Below, piece after piece: positions 8,096 through 16,290 of a stretch of DNA of 54,386 nucleotides. The position numbers and the translations under genes are program-made. This DNA comes from a virus. The first letter of the stretch is position 1. Every line of letters starts with the position of its first letter. The notes under the pieces were generated by a model. It was not told the DNA's origin and did no database searches. It was given only the letters and a program-made list of their open reading frames with translations. The DNA lies in IMG/VR virus record IMGVR_UViG_3300018914_000003, positions 1-54,386 of that record, one strand, 5' to 3'.

Positions 8096-8167
8096 ATACC
8101 AGTCAGATTTGTATCAAAATTTTACCAAGTCGTAGCATGGGCTTTTTTTGAAAGATTATCATACTAA
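7988..8167 (+). pseudogene. Phage-borne lipoprotein, probably truncated (prophage A)
   Basis: 59 codons. MKKITIFLLSAILLSTSC is a lipoprotein signal peptide with lipobox LSTSC, followed by an Asn/Asp/Glu-rich linker and a short hydrophobic end (FYQVVAWAFFERLSY). The first 36 codons are base-for-base identical to the gene at 54279, which runs off the window. The mature part of about 40 residues is too short for a folded domain, so the 3' part was probably lost where the VanZ-like gene follows. It could instead be a complete very small lipoprotein. Confidence 0.5.
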
Positions 8168-8171
8168 AAAT

Positions 8172-8636
8172 ATGAATTGTAATAGATTTTTTATTAGTAG
8201 TGTAACCAGTATTGCCTTGGGTATTTTGATTTATCTGCTTTTCAGAACTTCAAGCCTAAAAGTTTTCTCGTGGCTTGAATTTATAGGAGTAAATAAATTT
8301 ATCACGAAGTTTAGAAATTGGATAGACATATTTTCTTATAAACTTCCGGAGTGGTTTTTATTTTCATTTCCCGACAGCCTCTGGGTATTTTCCTATGTCT
8401 GCGTGATGCTCGGTATCTGGAAAGGCATCGTTTCGCCTTCTAACTTGTTTTGGGTAAGCATTGTGCCATTTATTGCAGTCTGTTCAGAATTAGGGCAGCT
8501 TACAGGCTTTACTAAGGGAACTTTTGATTTTTTAGATATTATTTTCTATATCATAGGCAGTCTCCTGCCGCTTTTACTTTTCAAACAATCAATAACATAT
8601 CATTTAAAATTTTTACAACATGAAAACAAACATTAA
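8172..8636 (+). CDS. VanZ-like membrane protein (prophage A cargo)
   Basis: 154 aa from the ATG at 8172; an upstream in-frame TTG at 8148 lies inside the lipoprotein frame and is less likely. It has about four hydrophobic helices and the VanZ-family pattern: PDSLWVFSYV, then a helix ending in SELGQL, then GTFDFLDIIFYIIGSLLP. VanZ-like proteins are membrane proteins of mostly unknown activity; VanZ itself gives low-level teicoplanin resistance. Its location between repressor and integrase marks it as lysogenic-conversion cargo. Confidence 0.7.
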   Translation: MNCNRFFISSVTSIALGILIYLLFRTSSLKVFSWLEFIGVNKFITKFRNWIDIFSYKLPEWFLFSFPDSLWVFSYVCVMLGIWKGIVSPSNLFWVSIVPFIAVCSELGQLTGFTKGTFDFLDIIFYIIGSLLPLLLFKQSITYHLKFLQHENKH

Positions 8637-9039
8637 ACATCTTGCCTCAGCAGGGGCATTCGCATTTTTCCTTGCCATAGCTATGGGAAGCATGGATGAT
8701 AAAAAAGATAAAATTTCATCTTACCAAAGCTCAAACGATATACAAACGCCAGATGTCGATTCCCAAGAAACAGAAACAAAACAAGAAATAGAAATAAAAA
8801 CAGATCCTAAAAAGGATGCTATAATTGTCAAATTAAAAGAAAAAGCTAAAAAAGATTGGCCAAATGATTATTCTACACAAGAATATTGGATTAATGAACA
8901 AATCGAGGCATATGATTATATGAAAACTATAGAAGATAATCCAATAAAAAGACAGGCTCAAAGAGATTGGCCCTTAGAGTTTAGTACGCAAAAATATTGG
9001 TACGAAGAACAAATTGAAGCTAAAAATAGAATAAAATAA
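8620..9039 (+). CDS. Membrane-anchored protein with two DW..STQ.YW repeats (prophage A cargo)
   Basis: 139 aa. An N-terminal hydrophobic segment (residues ~8-24) is a signal anchor or signal peptide. An acidic Ser/Thr/Glu linker follows, then two copies of a ~27-residue unit: KKDWPNDYSTQEYWINEQIE and QRDWPLEFSTQKYWYEEQIE. The units look like small helical or wall-facing repeats. No known family recognised. It overlaps the VanZ-like gene by 17 nt, so the two are probably translated together and act at the envelope. Confidence 0.65.
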   Translation: MKTNIKHLASAGAFAFFLAIAMGSMDDKKDKISSYQSSNDIQTPDVDSQETETKQEIEIKTDPKKDAIIVKLKEKAKKDWPNDYSTQEYWINEQIEAYDYMKTIEDNPIKRQAQRDWPLEFSTQKYWYEEQIEAKNRIK

Positions 9040-9054
9040 AAGAACAAATTTATT

Positions 9055-9483
9055 ATGAAAAAAATTATATTGTTATTTTTTGTTACAGCTTTTTACAGTC
9101 TTTCATTTTCTCAAGAATCTGAAGATAGATGGATTTATGTAGGTAGTTATATAACAGGTAAAATTTATGTGACAGATGTTAAACCTTCTGCTTCTTCGGA
9201 AAAATCTTTTGATTTTTGGACAAAAACAATCAATCCTCCTAAGAAAGTTAAGAATAAAAAAGGAGTTTGGGTTAACAAAGAAAATGGTCATGTGATATAC
9301 CGCGGGACTATGTATTGTGATTCAAAAAAATATCAACTACCTTCCTACAGGGAGTATAACTCTAAAGGAGAAGTAATTAGTTATGAAGAAGGATTAACTA
9401 AATATTATGACGTTTTCCCTGATAGTGCAGCAGAAGACGTTTTAGATTTTGTTTGCAAAGATAATAAAGAATTAAAGGACTAG
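9055..9483 (+). CDS. Secreted protein of unknown function, 142 aa (prophage A cargo)
   Basis: MKKIILLFFVTAFYSLSFSQ is a clear signal peptide, likely cut after Ser-18/Gln region. The mature part is beta-rich (RWIYVGSYITGKIYVTDVK, YRGTMYCDSKKYQLPSYREY) and resembles small surface-adhesin or stress-type secreted proteins of flavobacteria, with two Cys that could pair. Last gene before the integrase, 15 bases after the repeat protein. Export and position suggest host-envelope modification. Confidence 0.6.
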   Translation: MKKIILLFFVTAFYSLSFSQESEDRWIYVGSYITGKIYVTDVKPSASSEKSFDFWTKTINPPKKVKNKKGVWVNKENGHVIYRGTMYCDSKKYQLPSYREYNSKGEVISYEEGLTKYYDVFPDSAAEDVLDFVCKDNKELKD

Positions 9484-9495
9484 AAAATATATAAC

Positions 9496-10773
9496 TTGAA
9501 CCTAAAATACACACTAAATTTTTACATTAGACAGAATCAAAACGATGAACCTTCGAAGATAAGAGCTCTTGTGTCTTATAATGGTTACCGTCCAGAAATT
9601 TACACTAATACTGATGTGAAGCCTTCAGAATGGGATAAAACCATTCAAAGGATAAAAAACCCTAAAGACCCGAGAAATAAAGACATAAACAAGGTAGAAG
9701 AAATTTTTGAGAATATTTTTAAAGAATTTGACGTTATTGAAAAAAGGTTCCCAACAGTGGATGAACTCAAAATTAAATTTGCAGAAAAGACCGGAAAAGG
9801 AGCAAAGATAAAAAACATAAAAGCTCTTACTTTTGTTGAATGCATTGATGAATATGCAAGTGAGCAGGGCGAAAAAGATTCCTGGACAATTGCAAATTAT
9901 AACAGATTTAATAAATTAAAAAATCATTTCAGTTTCTTTGACAGTAAGTTATTAATTAAAAATACTACTGAAAAATCGTTAATAGCACTCGTAAAATACT
10001 TCCAAACAAAGCCGGTTATCTTTAAGTCCGGAAAACCGGGTGAACCGCACAAAAATACTACTGTTTCGAGGACGTTAAAGGATGTAAGGACAGTATTAAA
10101 ATGGGCAAAAAGAAAAGGCTTTTACGAGGGAGACCTGCACGAAACATTTTACCCAAAATTTAAAGGTGTCAATTACGACATAAATTATCCTATATATTTG
10201 AGTTGGGAAAGATTGCTGCAATTTTACAACCACAAATTCTCAAAAAATCAAAAACATTTAGAAACCACACGAGATATTATTGCATTTTGCTGTTTTACTT
10301 CTCTTAGATATTCAGATGTTTTCAATTTGAAAAAACACCAATTAAGAAAGGGCTTTTTTTATGTTACCACAATCAAGACAACCGATTCGCTTAAGATAGA
10401 TATTAACGATTATTCGAGAGAAATAATAGAGAAATATAAAGACCTTCCCGGAGAAAAGGTTTTGCCGGTTAAAAGCATGAAAGAAGCGAACGAACAGATA
10501 AAGGAAATCGGAAGGATTCTTGAATTTGATGAACTTGTAAATTACACATATTTTATAGGAGAAAAAAGATATGATGAAGTAATGCCGTTCTGTGAAATTA
10601 TGACCACCCATATAGGCCGGAAAACATTCATTGTTAACAGTCTATATTTGGGAATACCGGCCGAAGTTATTATGAAATGGACGGGACATAAAGACTATCA
10701 AAGCATGAAGCCTTATATTGCGATTGTGGACGATTTGAAGAAATCAGAAATGAGTAAATTCAATAAAAAATAA
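9496..10773 (+). CDS. Tyrosine-type site-specific integrase (prophage A)
   Basis: 425 aa from a TTG start at 9496, the first start before the conserved arm-binding domain (LNFYIRQNQNDEPSKIRALV). The order is arm-binding (1-90), SAM-like core-binding (~105-200), catalytic (~220-410). Catalytic residues visible: Arg in FTSLRYSDV, HIGR (H372, R375), TGH (H398) and the nucleophile Tyr407 in KPYIAI. It integrates and excises the phage. It lies at the end of prophage A, next to direct repeats that may be its arm sites. Confidence 0.9.
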   Translation: MNLKYTLNFYIRQNQNDEPSKIRALVSYNGYRPEIYTNTDVKPSEWDKTIQRIKNPKDPRNKDINKVEEIFENIFKEFDVIEKRFPTVDELKIKFAEKTGKGAKIKNIKALTFVECIDEYASEQGEKDSWTIANYNRFNKLKNHFSFFDSKLLIKNTTEKSLIALVKYFQTKPVIFKSGKPGEPHKNTTVSRTLKDVRTVLKWAKRKGFYEGDLHETFYPKFKGVNYDINYPIYLSWERLLQFYNHKFSKNQKHLETTRDIIAFCCFTSLRYSDVFNLKKHQLRKGFFYVTTIKTTDSLKIDINDYSREIIEKYKDLPGEKVLPVKSMKEANEQIKEIGRILEFDELVNYTYFIGEKRYDEVMPFCEIMTTHIGRKTFIVNSLYLGIPAEVIMKWTGHKDYQSMKPYIAIVDDLKKSEMSKFNKK

Positions 10774-10779
10774 AATAAA

Positions 10780-10829
10780 TTAACCACACTTTTAACCACA
10801 CTTTTTAAGTTCACTTGACTTCACTTAAA
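10780..10829 (+). repeat. Short direct repeats beside the integrase gene; candidate att arm sites
   Basis: TTAACCACACTT occurs twice head to tail (10780-10791, 10792-10803). It is followed by a second pair, TTCACTTGAC and TTCACTTAAA (10810-10829). Such short tandem sites directly after an integrase stop codon are typical integrase arm-binding sites, so the att core should be near here. The exact core cannot be fixed without the other prophage ends. Confidence 0.5.
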
Positions 10830-10919
10830 TTCATAAATAGATCGTAAACCCTTATTAATAGGCAATTTGAGTTTTTATGAATTTGAATAATATATTCAAG
10901 ACGATCCCTGTGGGTCTAC

Positions 10920-10952
10920 AAACCGCCTTATAAATAGGGCGTTTTTTTATTT
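10920..10952 (+). terminator. Probable terminator after the integrase
   Basis: AACCGCCTTATAAATAGGGCG folds into a short hairpin (CGCC with GGCG) followed by a run of seven T. It would end rightward transcription from the integrase and cargo genes. Confidence 0.55.
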
Positions 10953-10991
10953 TTATCCACAGTTTTACCCGCAGTTCCATCCTACTTTTGA

Positions 10992-11273
10992 TATTATTTT
11001 GACAAAAAAGCCTTCAATGTTCCAGGATTGGAACCATGCACCGAATGGTCTTTAAGCGGCAAATACTGTAGATGGGTGAAAGGTAAGCTAAAAATAGACG
11101 CCGACATGTCTGTGCTAAAACATACATTTGCAAACGATATTACCACAATTTACGGATTAGAAGAAGCTCAAAAAGCTTTGGGTCATACTAACCAAAGAAC
11201 TACGGAAATATACGCCGTTGATTACAGAGAGGATTTACTTGAAAAACAAAAGCATTTAAAAACAGGTTTTTAG
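10992..11273 (+). pseudogene. Tyrosine recombinase, C-terminal remnant
   Basis: The open frame begins right after a TGA at 10989 and has no good start. It encodes the last ~90 residues of a different tyrosine recombinase: VLKHTFANDI replaces the usual RHTFAT box, then EEAQKALGHTNQRTTEIYAV with the GH box and nucleophile Tyr, then the tail EKQKHLKTGF. The N-terminal and most catalytic residues are gone. It is not part of the 9496-10773 integrase family. Probably a scar of an older element at the same attachment site. Confidence 0.75.
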
Positions 11274-11357
11274 GAATATTTAAAAATTTGTCTTACATTT
11301 GCTGTAGAATTCTTGTGATTACGAATCATGAATTTAACTTATATTATATTGTCCAAG

Positions 11358-11378
11358 GCCCTAAATCGAGGGCTTTTT
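11358..11378 (+). terminator. Rho-independent terminator
   Basis: GCCCT, loop AAATCG, AGGGC, then TTTTT. A compact 5-bp stem with a T run, in the gene-free stretch 11274-11767. That stretch also holds a second terminator and the toxin-antitoxin promoter; no gene was seen in it. Confidence 0.65.
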
Positions 11379-11555
11379 GACATTTTATTCTTTTATATAT
11401 AGATAATTAATATTGATACCGTGTTTTTACGGTATTTTTTTCAGTGTTTTCACTGATATGTTTTTATTTTTTTTGAAACTAAATTTGTAATAACAAAGAG
11501 TATTAAATTACACAAGTATTCATGAGGCTCATTAGTTAATTAAAATTGTATCTGA

Positions 11556-11583
11556 ACCATCCCAATTTTGGGGTGGTTTTTTG
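11556..11583 (+). terminator. Strong rho-independent terminator
   Basis: ACCATCCC, loop AATTTT, GGGGTGGT forms an 8-bp stem with one T-G pair, followed by TTTTT. It insulates the next operon from rightward transcription. Confidence 0.75.
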
Positions 11584-11663
11584 TTTTGATTATATTCTTC
11601 TAACAAATATTATAATATGACGATTTTAGAGTGATCTTTGTTAATAAATAGTAGATATTAAAT

Positions 11664-11694
11664 TTGCATAATATATTGAAACATTATACTTTTG
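11664..11694 (+). promoter_or_regulatory. Promoter of the Panacea toxin-antitoxin pair
   Basis: TTG at 11664-11666, 20 bases, then TACTTTTG at 11687-11694, a good match to the Bacteroidota vegetative promoter. Transcription would start near 11701 and give a leader of about 65 bases before the ATG at 11768. Confidence 0.7.
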
Positions 11695-11767
11695 CAAACT
11701 TTTTTTGATATATCAATTATAAGTGTTAGATTTACCACAAGATATTTTAATATTTAATAAACAACTA

Positions 11768-12304
11768 ATGAATACAGAACACTTTTTACAAGCCTACATA
11801 CAGCCTGTTTTATACGTTCTAAACAAGGCTAATCAAGCTTTAGACACTCACAAAATCAGCAAGATTTTGTATTTTGCTGATAGAGAACATTTAGCCAAAT
11901 ACGGTACGTCAATTTCTAACGATTGCTATATTAAAATGGAATATGGACCTGTGCCATCTTCAATTTATGATATTATAAAAGCAGTGCATGGAAAGCCAGG
12001 GATAATTTCTAAATCAGAAGTAGACTCTTTTTTTGAAGTTTCAGAAGGAAATAAGATTGCTGCAAAATTAAATTTTGACCAGGATGAATTTTCTGTAACA
12101 GAAATGGAGTGTTTAGACGCATCAATAGAAGAACATTTATCTAAATCTTTCATATATCTTACTTATAAATCCCATGATGTTGCATGGAAATCTGCCATAG
12201 ATACAATGGACACAATAAAAATTGCAGAAGCCGGGGGCGCGGATGAAAATATGCTAAATTACATTAGGCATTTTAATGAAATCAATACATCAAGATTTGC
12301 ATAA
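11768..12304 (+). CDS. Panacea-domain (DUF4065) antitoxin-like protein
   Basis: 178 aa from ATG 11768. A GTG at 11723 would add 15 residues, but homologues start close to the ...PVLYVLNKAN helix. The Panacea/SocA-like domain is clear: HKISKILYFADREHLAKYG, then MEYGPVPSSIYDIIK and a C-terminal helical part with the family DVAWKSA segment. These proteins neutralise many unrelated toxins. It overlaps the next gene as TAATG, so the pair is co-translated. The location at the late end of prophage B suggests a phage-maintenance or anti-phage role. Confidence 0.8.
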   Translation: MNTEHFLQAYIQPVLYVLNKANQALDTHKISKILYFADREHLAKYGTSISNDCYIKMEYGPVPSSIYDIIKAVHGKPGIISKSEVDSFFEVSEGNKIAAKLNFDQDEFSVTEMECLDASIEEHLSKSFIYLTYKSHDVAWKSAIDTMDTIKIAEAGGADENMLNYIRHFNEINTSRFA

Positions 12305-12708
12305 TGGTTTCAGTTGGCGATGTATTGAAATTGTTTGTTGAAGACACATATCCTCCCAAAATAAAATATTTTTTTGTTTTGGGCTGCACAAAAGATCAAA
12401 TTTCTATTGCTTCTTTTTATGTTAATTCAATAGTAAATTTAAGCATCAATGATAATCCGGTATTAGTAAAATATAATATTGAAATAAAACCCGAAGATTT
12501 TCCTTTTCTCAAGCACGTATCTTATGTTGATTGTACCAAGATGGTTGTCAGAAATAAAGCGGAATTTGATGATATAGTTAAAAATCGTCCAGAAGCAATA
12601 GTTTATAAATTAACTGAAGACCAATTACAATTTTTCAGAGCAGTTATAAGAGAGTCCCCAACTTTTAAGGGAAAAATAATTAAAAATTTTGGATTTTATG
12701 ATAAATAA
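12304..12708 (+). CDS. Candidate toxin partner of the Panacea protein, PemK/MazF-like
   Basis: 134 aa. Residues 1-60 show the order expected for the PemK/MazF beta barrel: an initial VGDVLKLFVED, then IKYFFVLGCTKDQISIASFY and later strands with VEIKPEDF-like turns. The last part is helical (EDQLQFFRAVIRES). This is a fold-level guess; no catalytic residues can be named with certainty. Its start overlaps the antitoxin stop, the common layout for Panacea pairs, and a hairpin follows immediately. Confidence 0.55.
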   Translation: MVSVGDVLKLFVEDTYPPKIKYFFVLGCTKDQISIASFYVNSIVNLSINDNPVLVKYNIEIKPEDFPFLKHVSYVDCTKMVVRNKAEFDDIVKNRPEAIVYKLTEDQLQFFRAVIRESPTFKGKIIKNFGFYDK

Positions 12709-12739
12709 GAAATGACTCTAAATAATAGAGTTATTTCTT
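12707..12739 (+). terminator. Terminator of the toxin-antitoxin operon
   Basis: AAGAAATGACTCTA, loop AATAA, TAGAGTTATTTCTT: a 14-bp stem with one G-T pair, starting at the toxin stop codon. The flanks are A- and T-rich, so it may work both ways between the convergent operons. Confidence 0.75.
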
Positions 12740-12747
12740 ATTTGATA

Positions 12748-12771
12748 GAAAAAAGCCCCAACTCGTGGGAC
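12748..12771 (-). terminator. Terminator of the prophage B late operon
   Basis: Read on the minus strand: GTCCCA, loop CGAGT, TGGGGC, then a run of T. It starts 7 bases after the last late gene stop (12778). Confidence 0.7.
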
Positions 12772-12777
12772 CCTAGA

Positions 12778-13275
12778 TTATACTTCCAAACATTTAATCT
12801 TTTCAGTTTTTGATTTAGAAATATCCAAAGTAACACTACCTGGAACATAAACGCCACCTACTCCACTGATGGCGGATGCTATTTTTTGAAGCTCCGCCAT
12901 CAACTGTTGATTATGTTTTACTAATTCTTTATTGAGTTCTTTATAAGATACAAAATTATCTTTGTTTCCTGCAATCTCAATTACACCGTCATTTTTTAAT
13001 TTTACGTCAACCATTACTTTCTCACCCCATTCGTCAAGCGAGTAAAATCGAGTTTCTCCTGGTTGTGATATTCTTTCCCGCTGCAAATACCCAATTATAA
13101 CAGCTTCACCGTCGGAATCGGTTTCGGCAAAAATAGCATCCATACCATCAACCGGATTAGAATCTAATCCAAACGGAGAGCATTCATCTGCTGTTTTTGT
13201 TCCGTATTGGGTAACAGTTATAATTCTAAACCCATTTTCAATATTGGTTTCTTCTACTACGCTATTGCTGATCAT
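12778..13275 (-). CDS. Mu gp45-like baseplate spike protein
   Basis: 165 aa. N-terminal OB-like region with the gp45 signature (TVTQYGTKTADECSPFG, then MDAIFAETDSDGEAVIIGYL), a repeat-like strand region (VKLKNDGVIEIAG), a coiled stretch and a C-terminal strand (VTLDISKSKTEKIKC). In Mu-type tails this trimer forms the membrane-piercing tip under the hub. It is the last gene of the late operon; its ATG overlaps the upstream stop as ATGA. Confidence 0.75.
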   Translation of the reverse strand: MISNSVVEETNIENGFRIITVTQYGTKTADECSPFGLDSNPVDGMDAIFAETDSDGEAVIIGYLQRERISQPGETRFYSLDEWGEKVMVDVKLKNDGVIEIAGNKDNFVSYKELNKELVKHNQQLMAELQKIASAISGVGGVYVPGSVTLDISKSKTEKIKCLEV

Positions 13276-14408
13276 AAGAAAATATTTTTTGGTTCTTGCC
13301 CAATAAAGGCTTCAATCAAAGTGGCATCTATACTCATTGATTGTCCTGAAGCTGATTGGCTTCTTGATATCGAATCAATCATTAATTTGGTTTTATTTCT
13401 CAAAAACAAAGATTGAGATTCAATCTCGATTATATCTCCAAAGCTTAAATTAAGCCATTCGTTTATTTCAATTGAAAAAGAAATATTACCTAATTCGTCA
13501 GATATATAATCTCTGACAGCAGCTTCGGTTGATAAATCCTCGCCCGCTGTCATTTTTTGAACAGCAGGCCTGAAAACTTCAATCATAGGATTATTAACGG
13601 TATCAAAAAATTGAGGTTTAGGCCTCTGTTTTACTTGTTTGGTTTTAATTGTTACAACAGGAGGTGTATTTGGAATAAGGTCACCATTTTCGTCATGCTC
13701 AAACTCTTTGTGTTTTTTGGTTTTTGTTTTTAAAACCGGTTTTTTCTTTGGCTTAGGTTGTCTGATCACGGTTAATTGATTATGCATATTTTGTCCGTTT
13801 ACTGACAGCCCCATAGATGTTGTATTTTCGTCTGTAAAAATATACTTGACTTCAGCTCCCACGTCAGGCCTAAACATCAACAAATCGCCTTTAACTGTGT
13901 GCGAAAGAATAATATTTCTTTGCGCTGCTAACTTAGCCAGATATTCTTTGATCGTTTCTTCAGGACCGCAAACCGATTTCGGATAAACTAAATTTACTTC
14001 TTTTTCAATTAAAGGATCAATTATCAGATTTAACCCAAAAGGTTCAATAACTCTTCTGGTAATTTCCGCAAGATTCATTTTTAAATTTTCTAACGGATAC
14101 ATGGAGTAAGGTATATTGCAATCTTCAATTACCCCGGGTAATGAGTAACCACTAATATTTATTAATTCTGAAGCAGATTTATTACCTATCTCATGATTTA
14201 GAATAGTACCGGTTAAAAGTAAATCTTCGTTATCTCCGAATATTTCAATTTTATTATATTTTAAAGGGCGAAAAATTTCCCTGTCTTCAGGATTGTTTAA
14301 ATCAAAAAAAGCTCCTATTGAAAAAGTAGAAGCAACCGAGTCTATACTGGAATCTATCGAAACAGAATCAAAATTTATATACGTTTGATTGTTAACCCGA
14401 ACCTTCAT
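13272..14408 (-). CDS. Mu gpP (gp44)-like baseplate hub protein
   Basis: 378 aa. The N-terminus (VRVNNQTYINFDSVSIDSSID...STFSIGA) and the DREIFRPLKYNKIEIFGDNE stretch match late-control/gpP hub proteins. NLIIDPLIEKEVNL and KEYLAKLAAQRNIIL follow, as in that family. A Lys/Pro-rich insert (about 222-270) is unusual and may be a flexible loop. It links the tail tube to the spike. Confidence 0.75.
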   Translation of the reverse strand: MKVRVNNQTYINFDSVSIDSSIDSVASTFSIGAFFDLNNPEDREIFRPLKYNKIEIFGDNEDLLLTGTILNHEIGNKSASELINISGYSLPGVIEDCNIPYSMYPLENLKMNLAEITRRVIEPFGLNLIIDPLIEKEVNLVYPKSVCGPEETIKEYLAKLAAQRNIILSHTVKGDLLMFRPDVGAEVKYIFTDENTTSMGLSVNGQNMHNQLTVIRQPKPKKKPVLKTKTKKHKEFEHDENGDLIPNTPPVVTIKTKQVKQRPKPQFFDTVNNPMIEVFRPAVQKMTAGEDLSTEAAVRDYISDELGNISFSIEINEWLNLSFGDIIEIESQSLFLRNKTKLMIDSISRSQSASGQSMSIDATLIEAFIGQEPKNIFL

Positions 14409-15637
14409 ATAAAGTATTTTATTTTAAACCCTTTTTTCACAATAAACAATCTATCATTTTTGATTTCATTGATAGACCTGAACAATTCCAGTTTTTCGTC
14501 ATTGTCATCTAAACCCATGTATTTATGGCACAATAAAATTAAATTTGAATCATTTTTTAACTCGATTATTCTTTCCTGCTTGTAGTTAAACGAAATCGAA
14601 AACATTTCAAAAATAGTTTTTTTAACTATCGAATTTAATTCTGACTGAATACTGAAACTGATACCATAATTGTTGTTTTTATTGTCTCTTAAAAATTCAA
14701 AAACATTTAAAATTTCAAAATAATTTTTATAGGTATTATCTATTATTGAAGATACTTTTTTGACATCATTTCTTGAATTATAATCATTTTTCCCGGGATT
14801 CAAACCAATTGTTGCCATTGTTGATATGATGGAAGCTCCGGCAGATTCAAAGTAAAACCTATTAAAATCAGTTATTTGCTTAAATGTAAACTCTGAAATT
14901 AACTGGTTAAACAGATTGCTCAAAGAAGTTATTTTTTGAAAAACATTAACATTAGGTATGTTTTTAATTGCATCTATGGTCCTGCTAACGTCTAAAATCA
15001 GACTTCTTGAATCGATAATCATTCCATCAACCGAATCTCTTGCTTTTGATAAAACCTCCTGGTATTTATTATACCCGGAATCATCAAGGAGTTTTTTATA
15101 TTCACCATCTAAAGTATTGATAAATTCTCTAACTTTATTTTGATTGATTGGTTTTGTATTGGTTTTTAATTCAAAATTATTTGCGGATTCGTTGTCTAAA
15201 TTTTCTTTTTTCAGATCAATTTCATCTTTTATAGTCTGAACTTTTTCAGCATCTTTGGTAATAATGGATTCCCAAAACTCAATTGACACTTCTACCACAT
15301 TCATATTAGTGTCAGATCTCTCGAGTGAAGTAGGCTGACCTTTTAAAACACCATATATTGGATGCTGAATAACCCAATATCTGTTATCTTTAGCAGAATT
15401 TTCAAAGTCATCCACTACAGTATTACAGTTTTCTCCTTGAAAAAAAATTAATAAATCGTATTTTGACGATTTTGGTTTTCTTCGATCAACATATGTACCT
15501 GATCTGTTTATGAATTCAAAGGAAGTAGCATTAAACTCCGTTGATTTATTGGCCTCTTTCCATAAAGGATAAAAAACCTTACCATCACCGGTAGTAATAG
15601 AAAATTTACTGTTTTCAAAAATTTCTTTCCAACTCAT
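14405..15637 (-). CDS. Mu gpN (gp43)-like tail/DNA circularisation protein
   Basis: 410 aa. Residues 1-110 carry the N-terminal domain of the phage DNA-circularisation/gpN family (SFEFINRSGTYVDRRKP, YDLLIFFQGENC, HPIYGVLKGQPTSLERSD, VEVSIEFWES). The remainder is helical. In Mu this protein belongs to the baseplate hub. Start and stop overlap both neighbours by 4 nt. Confidence 0.75.
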   Translation of the reverse strand: MSWKEIFENSKFSITTGDGKVFYPLWKEANKSTEFNATSFEFINRSGTYVDRRKPKSSKYDLLIFFQGENCNTVVDDFENSAKDNRYWVIQHPIYGVLKGQPTSLERSDTNMNVVEVSIEFWESIITKDAEKVQTIKDEIDLKKENLDNESANNFELKTNTKPINQNKVREFINTLDGEYKKLLDDSGYNKYQEVLSKARDSVDGMIIDSRSLILDVSRTIDAIKNIPNVNVFQKITSLSNLFNQLISEFTFKQITDFNRFYFESAGASIISTMATIGLNPGKNDYNSRNDVKKVSSIIDNTYKNYFEILNVFEFLRDNKNNNYGISFSIQSELNSIVKKTIFEMFSISFNYKQERIIELKNDSNLILLCHKYMGLDDNDEKLELFRSINEIKNDRLFIVKKGFKIKYFI

Positions 15638-16290
15638 CTCATGCGACTTATTAAAAAATTAGCATTTCGTATAAAAATTTCATTCATTTTTAAACCTTCT
15701 ATTTCAGCAGAATGTTTAATAAATCCTTTTCTTCTTATCTGAACCTTTCTATTTCTCATAAAGCTATACAAAGGCTTTAGCTTTTGATTTATTCTTCCGT
15801 TTTTTGTCTGAAATAAAGTACCTTTTCCGTTTTTCTGAATTAAAATATGGCCAGTTCCCGTACCTCTACTTCTTCCCGAGGGTAGGGTTATTTTTTGCAA
15901 ATAATTTGCTGATCTAACCTTTTTATCGTTAGCTCCTGAAATCCTTGCGGTATCCATCGGAATTAAACCTCTATCTGCTACACCTCCAATTTCTTGTTTT
16001 GCTAAACCTTCCGCTGTCTTTTCGTTATTGTTAAAAATACCTACTTCTGCTTGCATCGAATCAATACTCCCAGTCACTGATTTGTTGACAAAAATAAACG
16101 CTCTAAACAAACTTCTATTTCTTATTTTAAAGGTTTGTTGAGCTACTTCAGGCACTCGTCTCTTAGTGTTAAAGGCAACGTCATTTAAAGTGTTTCTCAC
16201 AGCTTTAGGCAATAATGTTTCTCGTATTGTGTTTAGACGATTTGAGTATCTTGTAAGCTCTATACTGTTGACGTTGATATGTAAACTCAT
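15634..16290 (-). CDS. Minor tail protein Z-like (tail completion)
   Basis: 218 aa. Basic throughout, with an N-terminal helix and NTLNDVAFNTKRRVPEVAQQTF, which resembles lambda gpZ-type tail proteins. SGRSRGTGTGHILIQK and a basic C-terminus follow. gpZ helps complete the tail end so it can join heads. Unusually, here it lies among baseplate genes, after the fibres. Confidence 0.6.
   Translation of the reverse strand: MSLHINVNSIELTRYSNRLNTIRETLLPKAVRNTLNDVAFNTKRRVPEVAQQTFKIRNRSLFRAFIFVNKSVTGSIDSMQAEVGIFNNNEKTAEGLAKQEIGGVADRGLIPMDTARISGANDKKVRSANYLQKITLPSGRSRGTGTGHILIQKNGKGTLFQTKNGRINQKLKPLYSFMRNRKVQIRRKGFIKHSAEIEGLKMNEIFIRNANFLISRMR

Noticed and set aside
10774-10990. tRNA or tmRNA 3' end as attachment site
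   Set aside because: No acceptor/T-arm pattern could be traced; only direct repeats and a terminator are visible.
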